Below, in pieces: positions 52,931 through 61,778 of a stretch of 64,000 bases of DNA. The DNA comes from Flavimobilis soli (GTDB lineage Bacteria > Actinomycetota > Actinomycetes > Actinomycetales > Cellulomonadaceae). The notes under the pieces were generated by a model. It did no database searches, was not told the origin of the DNA, and was given only the letters and a program-made list of their open reading frames with translations. The first letter of the stretch is position 1. Each line of letters begins with the position of its first letter. The position numbers and the translations under genes are program-made. Location: NCBI RefSeq assembly GCF_002564025.1, contig NZ_PDJH01000001.1, forward strand, positions 1,550,001-1,614,000, written 5' to 3'.

Positions 52931-55129
52931 GTGAGCCTCCTGACCCGCACCCGCCGTCCCCTCGCGCGTCTCGGGGCGGCCGCGGCGCTCGGAGGGCTCG
53001 CCCTCGCGGCTGCCGTCCCCACCGCGAGCGCCGCGACGGCCCCGCCGCCGCCCGTGCAGGTCGTCGTCGTCGGGACCGTCGGGGTCCAGTGGGAGGACGT
53101 GTCGCCCGAGGCGACGCCCGCCCTGTGGGAGCTCGCGGGACGCGGTGCGGTCGGCAGCACGGTCGTGCGCAACGTGCGCTCGTCGACGTGCCCGGCGGAG
53201 GGCTGGCTGGCCCTGTCCAGCGGTACCCGGGCCGGGGACACGACGTACGAGCCTGTCGACGGCGCCGAGGAGCGGTGCCGTCCGCTCGACGACCCGAGCG
53301 GCACGGGCGACGTCGAGGTCCCGGCGTGGGACGCATACGTCACCTCCGCGCGCGAGGGCCAGTACGACGCCGTGCCCGGGACGCTCGGCGACGTCCTCGC
53401 CGAGGCCGGCCTGACGACGGCGGCTTACGGTCCCGGTGCGGCGATCGCGCTCGCCGGCTCGGACGGACGCGTCCCGGCGTGGGCTCCCGTCGACGACGCC
53501 CTGACCGCGTCGCTCGCGGACGACCTCGCGACCGCGGACGTCGTCGTCGTCGACGCGGGCACGGTGCGCGGCGAGACTGCCGCGGAGCGCGCCTCCGGGG
53601 TCGCGGCGGTCGACTCGGTCGTCGCCGACGTCCTCGACGCGCTCGGCACCGCGGGCACGGAGCCGCTCGTCCTGCTCTCCTCGCTCGCCGACGCGGCGAG
53701 CGAGCCGCGCCTGCAGATCGCTGCCGCGGTCGGCCCACTCACGTCAGGAGCGGACGCCGCGGGCGTCCTCGACTCCGCGTCGACCCGCCAGCCCGGGTAC
53801 GTCCTCGGCTACGACCTCACGCGCACGATCATCGACCGCGCCGCCCCGGGCGCGACGAGCACCGCGACGCACCGCCTCGACGGTTCGCCCGTGCGTGCCG
53901 ACGGCGCAGCGACCCCGCTCGACGCGCGTGCCGACGCGCTGCGCGACGACGCGCTGCGCTCCGTCGTCGTCCGTGCGGCGATCTCCCCGTTCTACGTCCT
54001 GTTCACCGTCGCGAACATCGCCCTCCAGGTCGCGGTGAGCCTCGGCATCGCCCGCGCGGGCCGCGACAGCGCGAAGGGATACCAGCTGGCGTGGCTCCGC
54101 CGGGTGCGCACGGTCGGGCTCGCGCTCGCGTCCCTGCCGACCGCGACCTTCCTCGCGAACCTCGTGCCGTGGTGGCGCTCGCCGGCCCCGAACCTCACGG
54201 TCGCGGCGGTCATCACGGCGATCGTCGGGGCCGTCGTCGCGCTGTGCCTCCTGCCCGCGGTGCGCCGTCGCCCGCTCGGTCCGCTCACGGTCGTGACCGC
54301 GCTGACGGCGGTCGTCCTCGCGGTCGACGTCGCGCTCGGCGCGCGCCTCCAGCTCACCTCGCTCATGGGGACCCAGGCGCTCGTCGCGGGGCGCTTCTAC
54401 GGCTTCAACAACACGGCGTTCACGCTGTTCGCGACGTCGACCGTCCTGCTCGCGGCGAGCATGGCGACCCCGCTCGTCGCGCGCGGTCGGCGCCGCCTGG
54501 CGGCCGGCGTCGTCGCGCTCGTCGGCCTCGTCGCCGTCGCGCTCGACGGCCTGCCGTCGATCGGCGCGGACTTCGGCGGGCCGCCCGCTCTCGTCCCCGG
54601 CTTCGCCGTCCTCGTGCTCCTCGTGCTCGGTGTCCGTCTGACCTGGCGGCGCGTGCTCGTGGTGCTGGGTGCCGGCGCGGTGACGGTGTCGCTCTTCGCC
54701 GTCCTCGACTGGCTGCGGCCCGAGGGCGAGCGCACGCACCTCGGCGCGTTCGTGCAGACCGTGATCGACGGCGGCCTGTGGGGCGTCGTGACGCGCAAGC
54801 TCTCGCAGAACGCGAGCAACCTCGTCGGCACGCCCTTCACGCTCATCGCGCTCGGCGCGGCGGTCCTCGTCTACCTGGGCGTGCGCCGCGCGGGCGGGCG
54901 GCTCGAGGCGCCGCTCAAGCTCGTCGCGCGTGAGCTGCCCGTGCTCGGCGCAGGCCTGGTCTCGCTGCTCGTCGTCCAGGCGATCGCGTTCGCTCTCAAC
55001 GACTCGGGCATCATCATCCCGGCGGTCGCCGCGACGCTCGCCCTGCCGCTCGTCGTCGTGACGTTCGGCCGGGTCGCCGAGGTCAGCGCGGACGACCACC
55101 CAGGACGGACCGCATCTTCCGAGCGTTGA
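52931..55129 (+). CDS. Exported alkaline-phosphatase-like domain fused to a polytopic membrane domain
   Basis: 732 residues. Signal peptide ending TASA (about 34), then an extracytoplasmic region to about 350 with an alkaline-phosphatase-superfamily layout (VVVVGTVGVQWEDVSPEATPAL; STCPAEGWLALSSGTRAG), but the usual metal-binding Asp and His motifs are not obvious. From about 355 there are about ten membrane helices, with conserved-looking FYGFNNTAFTLFATST, PSIGADFGGPP and ALNDSGIIIP. This architecture occurs in actinobacteria next to GT2 glycosyltransferases; its role, perhaps in a cell-wall polymer, is unknown. Its last 47 bp overlap the convergent glycosyltransferase gene. Confidence 0.82.
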   Translation: MSLLTRTRRPLARLGAAAALGGLALAAAVPTASAATAPPPPVQVVVVGTVGVQWEDVSPEATPALWELAGRGAVGSTVVRNVRSSTCPAEGWLALSSGTRAGDTTYEPVDGAEERCRPLDDPSGTGDVEVPAWDAYVTSAREGQYDAVPGTLGDVLAEAGLTTAAYGPGAAIALAGSDGRVPAWAPVDDALTASLADDLATADVVVVDAGTVRGETAAERASGVAAVDSVVADVLDALGTAGTEPLVLLSSLADAASEPRLQIAAAVGPLTSGADAAGVLDSASTRQPGYVLGYDLTRTIIDRAAPGATSTATHRLDGSPVRADGAATPLDARADALRDDALRSVVVRAAISPFYVLFTVANIALQVAVSLGIARAGRDSAKGYQLAWLRRVRTVGLALASLPTATFLANLVPWWRSPAPNLTVAAVITAIVGAVVALCLLPAVRRRPLGPLTVVTALTAVVLAVDVALGARLQLTSLMGTQALVAGRFYGFNNTAFTLFATSTVLLAASMATPLVARGRRRLAAGVVALVGLVAVALDGLPSIGADFGGPPALVPGFAVLVLLVLGVRLTWRRVLVVLGAGAVTVSLFAVLDWLRPEGERTHLGAFVQTVIDGGLWGVVTRKLSQNASNLVGTPFTLIALGAAVLVYLGVRRAGGRLEAPLKLVARELPVLGAGLVSLLVVQAIAFALNDSGIIIPAVAATLALPLVVVTFGRVAEVSADDHPGRTASSER

Positions 55130-55910
55130 CCGCGAAGAGCACGTCCCGGTACTGGGCCGCCCGGTGCAGGGTGCCGCGCAGGTCCTTCTTCGACGGGCGG
55201 TGCCGCAGGTCGCACGGGACCTCGACCGCGACGTAGCCGCGGCGCACGAGGTCGATCGTCATGCCCGTCTCGACTCCCCAGCCGTGCGCGAGCGGCGTCG
55301 CCGCCTCGAACGCCTCACGCGTCAGGCAGCGCTGGCCCGACAACGGCTGGGTCGGCGTCCACCCCGTGAGGCTCGCGATCGCGCGACGTGCCGCGCCCAC
55401 GACGATGCCGTGCCCGCCCGCGCCGGGCTGCGGCGGCAGGAGCGCGATCGACATGTCGGCTGCGCCCTTGAGCACCGGCGGAATCAGCGGGGCCGTGTTG
55501 ACGGCCGTCTCGCCGAGGTCGCCGTCGATGAACAGCAGGAGCCGCGGGGGGCGGTCGGCGGAGTCGCGCATCGCGACGATCGAAGCACCCGTCTCCATGG
55601 CCGCGGCCTTGCCGCGGTTGTGCGAGTGGCGCACGACGACGGCGCCCGCCTCACGGGCGACGTGCTGGGTGTCGTCGTCGCTGCCGTCGTCCACGACGAG
55701 GACGAGGTCGACGTACGGGATGGCGCGCGCGGAACGCACGGTCGCGGCGATGCGCCGCGCCTCGTCCTTCGCGGGGATGATCACGGCGACGCGCTGGCGG
55801 GTGCGGCCGTTGGGTCCGGGTTGCGGGCGGGGCGTCTTTGCCACCGGCAGGTCCGTGGACTCCGCAGGCACCATCGCCTGCTCCGTCCGGTCCTGTGGAT
55901 CCTCTGTCAC
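55083..55910 (-). CDS. Family 2 glycosyltransferase
   Basis: 275-residue cytoplasmic GT-A enzyme. RVAVIIPAKDEARRI, LVVDDGSDDDT (nucleotide binding), RHSHNRGKAAAMETG and LLFIDGDLGE (DxD-like metal site), then QPLSGQRCLTREAFE. Resembles dolichyl-phosphate/undecaprenyl glucosyl or mannosyl transferases and glucosyl-3-phosphoglycerate synthase-like proteins. No membrane helix. GTG 55910 is chosen: TAGGGT is 7 nt upstream; the frame extends further upstream without similarity. It converges with and overlaps the polytopic gene. Confidence 0.9.
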   Translation of the reverse strand: MTEDPQDRTEQAMVPAESTDLPVAKTPRPQPGPNGRTRQRVAVIIPAKDEARRIAATVRSARAIPYVDLVLVVDDGSDDDTQHVAREAGAVVVRHSHNRGKAAAMETGASIVAMRDSADRPPRLLLFIDGDLGETAVNTAPLIPPVLKGAADMSIALLPPQPGAGGHGIVVGAARRAIASLTGWTPTQPLSGQRCLTREAFEAATPLAHGWGVETGMTIDLVRRGYVAVEVPCDLRHRPSKKDLRGTLHRAAQYRDVLFAVNARKMRSVLGGRPR

Positions 55911-55917
55911 ACGGTCC

Positions 55918-55923
55918 ACCCTA
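55918..55923 (-). promoter_or_regulatory. Leaderless-type -10 box
   Basis: TAGGGT on the minus strand, 7 nt before the GTG at 55910. Confidence 0.5.
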
Positions 55924-55991
55924 GTGGAGGCCACGGGGTTCTGCTGAATTGGTCTAGGTCTACCAAGACTCCGCAAAAAGGGTGTGCGGAA

Positions 55992-56029
55992 AACCCCGCC
56001 GCCCGCCACGAAGGACGGTCGGCGGGGTC
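55992..56029 (-). terminator. Rho-independent terminator of the DUF5926 gene
   Basis: On the minus strand AAGACCCCGCCG pairs with the CGGCGGGGTTTT segment and ends in TTTT, 12 bp after the stop codon. Confidence 0.85.
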
Positions 56030-56040
56030 TTTCGGGCGGA

Positions 56041-56868
56041 TCAGCGGAGCGTGACCTGGCGGGCGATGATGCCCGCCCGCGCGCGACGCTCGTTCGAGTC
56101 GAGCGGCTCGGTGCTCTCGAGGGCGGGGGCGAGGAGCTTCTCGAACGCCTCGGCGTCCTTCTCGAGCTGCTCGATCGTCGTGCCCGCGACGATGTCCCAC
56201 ACCGGCACGCAGATGCCGGACGAGCGGAACGCCCCGAGGAAGCGGGACTTGCCGAGCGACGACTGGCGCTTCGCGTGCAGGCGCGCGATCGCGTCGATCA
56301 GGCGGTCCTCCTCGACGGCCATCGACCAGCGCAGGTAGCGGCGCGCACCGAAGTCCGCGAGGTAGGCGCTCTCGACGCCCGCGAGCTTCTCGGTCGGGAT
56401 GATCGTCGACGCGGCCTCCTCGAGGGACTCCTTGAGGTCGGGCGTGATCTCCTGGCTCGGGTCGAGCCAGTAGTCGAAGCCGTCGTGGATCGTCACCTCG
56501 AAGGGGACGGTCAGGTCGAGGACGTCCTGCAGGCGCGGGCCCTCGCCCGGCAGGCCCACGGTCGTCAGCGACGTGCCCGGCTCGAGCTCCATGACGGCGA
56601 GCAGGTTCGCCGCGAGGTCGCGGCTCGTGTCGCCGGAACCGCCCTGGCCCTGGATGGAGAGCAGGATCGCGCCGTCGGCGCGGTGCAGGGCCGGCCACCC
56701 GCCCGGGAGGGTCGTCGTCACGACGACGTCACGAGCGCCGTGCTCCTTCGTCGTCCGCGCGGTCGCCGTCGCGGCGGGGACGACCTCGCGCAGCGCGACC
56801 CAGTCGGCCTCGCCGGGGAGGTTCTCGAACGGGCGCAGCACGAAGTCGGGGGTGGGGTTCTTGGCCAT
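56041..56868 (-). CDS. DUF5926-family protein
   Basis: 275-residue cytoplasmic protein conserved in actinobacteria, beginning [32 protein letters not shown] and containing [21 protein letters not shown] and [10 protein letters not shown] stretches; ends KLLAPAL...[13 protein letters not shown] know the family by name only; no catalytic motif is evident. TACGAT lies 6 nt before the ATG and no ribosome site is seen, so the mRNA is probably leaderless. It diverges from phosphoglucomutase across 140 bp. Confidence 0.86.
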   Translation of the reverse strand: MAKNPTPDFVLRPFENLPGEADWVALREVVPAATATARTTKEHGARDVVVTTTLPGGWPALHRADGAILLSIQGQGGSGDTSRDLAANLLAVMELEPGTSLTTVGLPGEGPRLQDVLDLTVPFEVTIHDGFDYWLDPSQEITPDLKESLEEAASTIIPTEKLAGVESAYLADFGARRYLRWSMAVEEDRLIDAIARLHAKRQSSLGKSRFLGAFRSSGICVPVWDIVAGTTIEQLEKDAEAFEKLLAPALESTEPLDSNERRARAGIIARQVTLR

Positions 56869-56874
56869 GCGCTC

Positions 56875-56880
56875 ATCGTA
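56875..56880 (-). promoter_or_regulatory. Leaderless-type -10 box
   Basis: TACGAT on the minus strand, 6 nt before the ATG at 56868. Confidence 0.55.
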
Positions 56881-56996
56881 CCGGCCCGCCCCCCGCGGCG
56901 GAGAGCGGCCGCGGGCTCTCGCGCGGAGCGCGGGACGCCGCCGGGAAAAGGTCCGGAAGGCCCAGATCTGCGGCGCGCGCAGCCCCGCGCGGGTGG

Positions 56997-57002
56997 CAGG
57001 AT
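56997..57002 (+). promoter_or_regulatory. Possible leaderless-type -10 box of pgm
   Basis: CAGGAT, 6 nt before the ATG at 57009. GGAG at 57005-57008 is too close to the start to act as a ribosome site. Confidence 0.45.
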
Positions 57003-57008
57003 CGGAGC

Positions 57009-58691
57009 ATGCATCCTCGAGCTGGAACCGTTGCCCTCCCCGAAGACCTCATCGACGTCGACGCGCTGCTCGCCGCGTACTACGACCGCAAGCCCGACCT
57101 GGACGACCCCGCGCAGCGGGTCGTGTTCGGCACGTCCGGTCACCGCGGGTCGAGCCTCGACGGCGCCTTCAACGAGGCGCACATCGTCGCGACCACGCAG
57201 GCCATCGTCGAGTTCCGGCGCAGCCAAGGCATCGACGGCCCACTGTTCATCGGGCGTGACACGCACGCGCTGTCGCTGCCCGCATGGCAGTCCGCGCTCG
57301 AGGTCCTCGCCGCGAACGGTGTCGACGTGCGCATCGACGCGCGCGACTCCTACACCCCGACGCCCGCCGTCTCGCACGCGATCCTGCTGCACAACGGCGC
57401 GAGCACGTCCGAGGGCGTCCGCGTGGAGGGCCCGGGCCTCGCCGACGGCATCGTCGTGACGCCGTCGCACAACCCACCACGCGACGGCGGCTTCAAGTAC
57501 AACCCGCCGCACGGCGGCCCCGCCGACTCGGACGCGACGTCCGTCATCGCCGCTCGCGCGAACGAGATCCTGCGCGACGGCGTCGAGAAGGTGCGTCGCG
57601 TGTCGCTCGAGGCGGCGCTCGCGGCGCCGACGACGCTCAAGCACGACTTCCTGTCGGCGTACGTCGACGACCTCGCGAACGTCGTCGACTTCGACGCGAT
57701 CCGCACCGCGGGCGTGCGCATCGGCGCCGACCCGCTCGGCGGCGCGTCCGTCGAGTACTGGGGCGAGATCGGCGAGCGCTACGGCCTCGACCTCACGGTC
57801 GTGAACCCGACGGTCGACCCGCGCTGGGCGTTCATGACGCTCGACTGGGACGGCAAGATCCGCATGGACTGCTCGTCGCCGAACGCGATGGCGTCCCTCG
57901 TGGGCGCGATGCGTCCCGCCGCGGGCGGCGCCGCGCCGTTCGACATCGCGACGGGCAACGACGCCGACTCGGACCGCCACGGCATCGTCACGCCCGACGC
58001 AGGCCTGATGAACCCGAACCACTTCCTCGCGGTCGCGATCGACTACCTGTTCTCGGGCGCACGCCCGGGCTGGCGCCCGGACGCCGCGATCGGCAAGACG
58101 CTCGTGTCCTCCGCGCTCATCGACCGTGTCGCGGCCGGCCTCGGACGCCGCCTCGTCGAGGTGCCGGTCGGCTTCAAGTGGTTCGTGCCGGGGCTGCTCA
58201 CGGGCGAGGTCGGCTTCGGTGGCGAGGAGTCCGCGGGCGCGTCGTTCCTGCGCACCGACGGCAACGTCTGGACGACCGACAAGGACGGCCTTCTGCTCGC
58301 GCTGCTGGCCTCCGAGATCCAGGCGAAGACCGGCAAGTCCCCGTCCCAGCGGCACGCCGAGCTCGTCGCCGAGCACGGCGAGTCCTGGTACGCCCGCGTC
58401 GACGCACCCGCGACGCTCGAGGAGAAGGCCACGCTGTCGAAGCTCGACCCCGCGCAGGTGCGCTCCACCTCGCTCGCGGGCGAGGAGATCGTCGAGAAGC
58501 TGACCGCGGCGCCCGGCAACGGTGCGGCGATCGGCGGCCTCAAGGTCACCACGAAGAACGCGTGGTTCGCGGCGCGCCCGTCGGGCACGGAGAACGTCTA
58601 CAAGGTCTACGCCGAGTCGTTCGTCTCGGCCGAGCACCTCGCGCAGGTGCAGGAGGAGGCCAAGCAGGTCGTCTCCGACGCGCTCGCCTGA
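57009..58691 (+). CDS. pgm: Phosphoglucomutase (alpha-D-glucose phosphate-specific)
   Basis: 560 residues, full length for the prokaryotic Pgm group. Converts glucose-1-phosphate and glucose-6-phosphate through a phosphoserine. S153 is the phosphorylated serine in [19 protein letters not shown] is the metal-binding loop; [16 protein letters not shown] the sugar-binding loop; [12 protein letters not shown] the phosphate-binding loop. [17 protein letters not shown] is the usual opening. It links imported glucosides and galactose (through the Leloir route) to glycolysis and glycogen. Confidence 0.97.
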   Translation: MHPRAGTVALPEDLIDVDALLAAYYDRKPDLDDPAQRVVFGTSGHRGSSLDGAFNEAHIVATTQAIVEFRRSQGIDGPLFIGRDTHALSLPAWQSALEVLAANGVDVRIDARDSYTPTPAVSHAILLHNGASTSEGVRVEGPGLADGIVVTPSHNPPRDGGFKYNPPHGGPADSDATSVIAARANEILRDGVEKVRRVSLEAALAAPTTLKHDFLSAYVDDLANVVDFDAIRTAGVRIGADPLGGASVEYWGEIGERYGLDLTVVNPTVDPRWAFMTLDWDGKIRMDCSSPNAMASLVGAMRPAAGGAAPFDIATGNDADSDRHGIVTPDAGLMNPNHFLAVAIDYLFSGARPGWRPDAAIGKTLVSSALIDRVAAGLGRRLVEVPVGFKWFVPGLLTGEVGFGGEESAGASFLRTDGNVWTTDKDGLLLALLASEIQAKTGKSPSQRHAELVAEHGESWYARVDAPATLEEKATLSKLDPAQVRSTSLAGEEIVEKLTAAPGNGAAIGGLKVTTKNAWFAARPSGTENVYKVYAESFVSAEHLAQVQEEAKQVVSDALA

Positions 58692-58704
58692 CAGCGCCTC
58701 CAGG

Positions 58705-58749
58705 GGCCGAGGGCCGGTGCGCACGATCCGTGCGCACCGGCCCTCGGCC
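58705..58749. terminator. Bidirectional terminator
   Basis: GGCCGAGGGCCGGTGCGCA (58705-58723) pairs with its exact complement to 58749, loop 7 nt, between the convergent pgm and lysG-like genes. Confidence 0.87.
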
Positions 58750-58768
58750 GTTCCTGGAACGGTGACGC

Positions 58769-59641
58769 TCAGCCGGGGAACGCCTGCTGGACGGCCGCGG
58801 TGAGCCGGTCGAGGCGCGGGGCCGCGATGGTCCAGCGCTGCCACACGAGCCGTCGCTCGACAGGCTCGAGCCCTGGCACGGGGACGAGCTCGGGGGCGGC
58901 CTCGACCTGGCTGTCGAGGAGCATGCCCCACCCCATGCCGGCCCGGACGGCGGTCGCGAAGGCGCTCGGGCTCGGCACGGCGGGGCCGCGCCCGGCGCGC
59001 GGCAGGCCCGCTGCGGCGAGCGCGGCGTCCTGCAGCTCGTCCTTCGTGTCGAAGCGCACGACCGGGAGGCGTGGCACGTGGTTGGGCCTGCGCACCGCGT
59101 AGCGCTCGAGCAGGTCGGGGTGGACGCGCGGGCTGTACCGCACGACGCCGAGGGGTTCGGCGCGGCAGCCGGGCGCGGCGACGGGGTCGGTCGAGACGGC
59201 GGCCATGACGGTGCCGCTGCGCAGGAGGTCGACGGCGTGCGCCTCGTCGTCGGACACGACCTGCAGGTAGGTGTCTGACCACGAGCCGGCGGCGACGAGG
59301 ACGTGCCGGAACCAGGTGTCGAGGGAGTCCGCGTTGACGGCGACGGTCAGCGGCACCGGTTCGCCGTCACCCGGGACCCCGCCGAGCTCGTCGGCCAGCT
59401 CGGCTGCGAGCAGCGCCTGCTGGCGGGCGTGGCGCAGGACGGGTGCACCGTCGTCGGTCACCGTCGACGGGGTGCCGCGACGCACGAGGATGCGACCGAG
59501 GGAAGCCTCGAGCGCGCGGATGCGCTGGCTCACGGCCGACGTGCTCACGCCCAGGACGTTGGCGGCGCCCTCGAACGAACCTTCGTCGGCGATCGCAGCG
59601 AGCGCGGCGAGCTGATCAGGGCTGATGAAGGTCTGCTTCAC
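58769..59641 (-). CDS. lysG: LysG/ArgP-type LysR-family activator
   Basis: 290 residues. LTTR winged helix at about 6-65 (QLAALAAIADEGSFEGAANVLGVSTSAVSQRIRALE), then the effector domain. The ArgP/LysG group (TIGR03298-like) activates the divergently transcribed LysE exporter when cytoplasmic lysine or arginine rises. GTG at 59641; GATAAT lies 9 nt upstream, so the leader is very short. Its 55-bp intergenic region holds two inverted repeats of the LTTR type. Confidence 0.93.
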   Translation of the reverse strand: MKQTFISPDQLAALAAIADEGSFEGAANVLGVSTSAVSQRIRALEASLGRILVRRGTPSTVTDDGAPVLRHARQQALLAAELADELGGVPGDGEPVPLTVAVNADSLDTWFRHVLVAAGSWSDTYLQVVSDDEAHAVDLLRSGTVMAAVSTDPVAAPGCRAEPLGVVRYSPRVHPDLLERYAVRRPNHVPRLPVVRFDTKDELQDAALAAAGLPRAGRGPAVPSPSAFATAVRAGMGWGMLLDSQVEAAPELVPVPGLEPVERRLVWQRWTIAAPRLDRLTAAVQQAFPG

Positions 59642-59676
59642 GATGTGAAGATTATCGCGTTCGCCTTCACGCTGTG
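59636..59676. promoter_or_regulatory. Paired LTTR binding sites between lysG and lysE
   Basis: CTTCAC-GAT-GTGAAG (59636-59650) is a perfect 15-bp palindrome overlapping the lysG start codon. A second, imperfect copy CTTCAC-GCT-GTGAGC (59665-59679) is centred 29 bp away, about three helical turns, just before the lysE -10 box. Confidence 0.65.
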
Positions 59677-59684
59677 AGCGTGCC

Positions 59685-59690
59685 TAGCCT
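59685..59690 (+). promoter_or_regulatory. Leaderless-type -10 box of lysE
   Basis: TAGCCT, 6 nt before the GTG at 59697. Confidence 0.6.
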
Positions 59691-59696
59691 CGCCCT

Positions 59697-60302
59697 GTGA
59701 ACACCGCCCTCACCGCCCTGACGACCGGCTTCCTCGCGAGTCTGGGCCTCATCGCCGCGATCGGCGCCCAGAACGCCTGGGTGCTGCGGCAAGCCCTGCG
59801 CCGCGAGCACGTCGCGATCGTCGTCGGGATCTGCGTCGCGTGCGACATCGCGCTCATGGCGGCCGGCACGGCCGGCATCGGCGCGCTGCGGACCGCCGCG
59901 CCCTGGGTGCTCGAGGTGTTGCGCTGGGGCGGCGTCGTCTACCTCCTCGCGTTCGCAGCGACGTCGCTGAGGTCCGCCCTCAAGCCCCACCAGGGGCTCG
60001 TCGCGAGCGAGCCGCGCCCCGCGCACTCGGCCGCGCTCACGACCCTCGCCGTCACCCTGCTCAACCCCCACGTCTACCTCGACACGCTCGTCATGCTCGG
60101 GACGGTCACCAACAGCTTCGGGCACCTGCGCTGGGTCGCCGCCGCGGGCGCGATGGCCGCGAGCGCCGTCTGGTTCTCGCTCCTCGGGGTCGGCGCCCGC
60201 GCCCTGTCAGGAGTCCTCGACCGTCCGACGACGTGGCGCGTGATCGACGGCCTCGTCGGCGTCGTCATGATCGGCATCGCGATCCGGCTCGCGGTCGGCT
60301 GA
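59697..60302 (+). CDS. lysE: LysE-type L-lysine/L-arginine exporter
   Basis: 201 residues, five or six helices. GLIAAIGAQNAWVLRQALRR is the LysE signature, and TLLNPHVYLDT lies in the middle. Corynebacterium LysE exports lysine and arginine to avoid amino-acid stress during peptide use. GTG start with TAGCCT 6 nt upstream and no Shine-Dalgarno. Divergent from the LysG-type activator, the classical arrangement. Confidence 0.95.
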   Translation: MNTALTALTTGFLASLGLIAAIGAQNAWVLRQALRREHVAIVVGICVACDIALMAAGTAGIGALRTAAPWVLEVLRWGGVVYLLAFAATSLRSALKPHQGLVASEPRPAHSAALTTLAVTLLNPHVYLDTLVMLGTVTNSFGHLRWVAAAGAMAASAVWFSLLGVGARALSGVLDRPTTWRVIDGLVGVVMIGIAIRLAVG

Positions 60303-60343
60303 CGGGTGGCCGATCTCACCACCGACGAGCGCAGACGCGGTGA

Positions 60344-60349
60344 GAGAAT
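60344..60349 (+). promoter_or_regulatory. Possible leaderless-type -10 box
   Basis: GAGAAT, 6 nt before the ATG at 60356; weaker match to TANNNT than the others. Confidence 0.4.
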
Positions 60350-60355
60350 GGCGCA

Positions 60356-61576
60356 ATGGCATTCGGCGGGCCCTACCGGGCGATCCTTGCGCGCCCTGGC
60401 GCAGCACAGTTCTCGATCTCGGGGCTGATCTCCCGCTTCCCGATGTCCATGGTGGGCATCGGCATCGTGCTGATGATCCAGGGCCTCTACGGGTCCTACG
60501 AGCTCGCCGGCCGCGTCTCCGCGGTCTACGTCCTGTCGCAGGCCGTGTGCGGCCCGCAGATCGCCCGCCTCATCGACCGTCACGGGCAGGCGCGTGTCAT
60601 GCGCCCGCTCCTCGCCGTCTCCGCGTCAGGCATCACGCTCCTCATGATCGCCGCCGTCGCGATCGCGCCGTCGTGGGCGCTGTACGTGATCGCTGCGCTC
60701 GCCGGCTCGACGATCGGCTCGATGGGCACGCTCGTGCGCGCGCGGTGGACGCTCCTGCTCGACGACCCGCACGACATGCACACCGCCTACTCCCTCGAGG
60801 CCGCTCTCGACGAGCTCGTGTTCGTCCTGGGCCCGGTGCTCGCGACGTGGCTCGCCACCTCGGTCACGCCCTGGGCGGGGCTCGTGTTCCCGATCGTGAC
60901 GATGCTCGTCGGCGGCTACTGGTTCCTGTCGCTCAAGGACACCGAGCCGACGCCGGTCCCGCAGACGCGGGCCGAGCGCCCGCCGAGCGTGCTGCGGTTC
61001 GGCGCGATGATCATGCTCGTCCTCGTGTTCGTCGCGCTCGGCGGCGTCTTCGGCGCGGGCGACGTCGCGACGATCGCATTCGCCGAGTCGCTCGGCCAGA
61101 AGACCTCGGCGGGCATCGTGCTCGCCGTCTTCGCCGCCGGCTCCTTCGTGTCGGGCCTCTGGTACGGGTCGCGGCGCTGGGTGGCCCCGCTGTGGGCTCG
61201 GTTCACCGTGACGATGCTCGCGCTCGCGGCCGGGGTGTCGCTGTTCCCCCTCGTGAACTCGCTCGTGGCGCTCGCCGCGGTCATGTTCGTCACGGGCCTG
61301 ACGATCGCGCCGTCGCTCATCGGTGGCAACGGGCTCGTGCAGCTCATCGTCCCGCCCGCGCAGCTCACCGAAGGCCTCACGTACGTGGGGACGGCGCTCG
61401 GCGTGGGCGTGTCGTTCGGGTCGTCGATCGCGGGCTCGCGGATCGACGCGGCGGGCCCGCACGCGGGCTTCATGGTTGCGATCGTGTGCGCCGGGACGGG
61501 AGCGCTGCTCGTGCTCGCCTCGATGCGCATCCTCAAGCGGTCGAGCGCGCGACAGGTGCCCGACGGCGCGGCCTGA
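60356..61576 (+). CDS. Major facilitator superfamily transporter
   Basis: 406 residues, twelve predicted helices in two sets of six with a cytoplasmic loop of about 25 residues (TEPTPVPQTRAERPPSVL). The loop 2-3 motif is GPQIARLIDRHGQARVMRP, a variant of the MFS motif A (GxLaDrxGrr). The sequence resembles actinobacterial MFS proteins of unknown substrate, often labelled multidrug or sugar efflux. It is read in the same direction as lysE 53 bp upstream. Confidence 0.9.
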   Translation: MAFGGPYRAILARPGAAQFSISGLISRFPMSMVGIGIVLMIQGLYGSYELAGRVSAVYVLSQAVCGPQIARLIDRHGQARVMRPLLAVSASGITLLMIAAVAIAPSWALYVIAALAGSTIGSMGTLVRARWTLLLDDPHDMHTAYSLEAALDELVFVLGPVLATWLATSVTPWAGLVFPIVTMLVGGYWFLSLKDTEPTPVPQTRAERPPSVLRFGAMIMLVLVFVALGGVFGAGDVATIAFAESLGQKTSAGIVLAVFAAGSFVSGLWYGSRRWVAPLWARFTVTMLALAAGVSLFPLVNSLVALAAVMFVTGLTIAPSLIGGNGLVQLIVPPAQLTEGLTYVGTALGVGVSFGSSIAGSRIDAAGPHAGFMVAIVCAGTGALLVLASMRILKRSSARQVPDGAA

Positions 61577-61587
61577 CCGGCTCGCTC

Positions 61588-61623
61588 CGACGCCCGTCCC
61601 GTGATCGAGCGGGGCGGGCGTCG
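61588..61623. terminator. Hairpin after the MFS gene
   Basis: CGACGCCCG-t-CCCG pairs with CGGG-g-CGGGCGTCG (13 bp with one mismatch), loop 8 nt, starting 11 bp after the stop codon. Confidence 0.6.
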
Positions 61624-61716
61624 CTGCATCTGCCGTCGTTCAGGCCTGGCGCAACCGGGACTTTCCGGGCACGGTGTCTACATGTCGCACCCGCATGATC
61701 CCTAGTTTGGAAAGTT

Positions 61717-61733
61717 GCTAGCCTGGCTAGCCT
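61717..61733 (+). promoter_or_regulatory. Palindromic regulatory site and -10 box of the crt operon
   Basis: GCTAGCC-t-GGCTAGC (61717-61731) is a perfect 15-bp inverted repeat. TAGCCT occurs twice in it (61719-61724 and 61728-61733); with TTTGGA at 61706-61711 and 16 bp between, the second copy is a likely -10. The transcript would have a leader of about 40 nt containing the AGGAG site of crtE. Confidence 0.6.
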
Positions 61734-61778
61734 TTTTGGGCTAATGTGTGCCGTACCCGAGACGCAGGAGCAGCAGCC

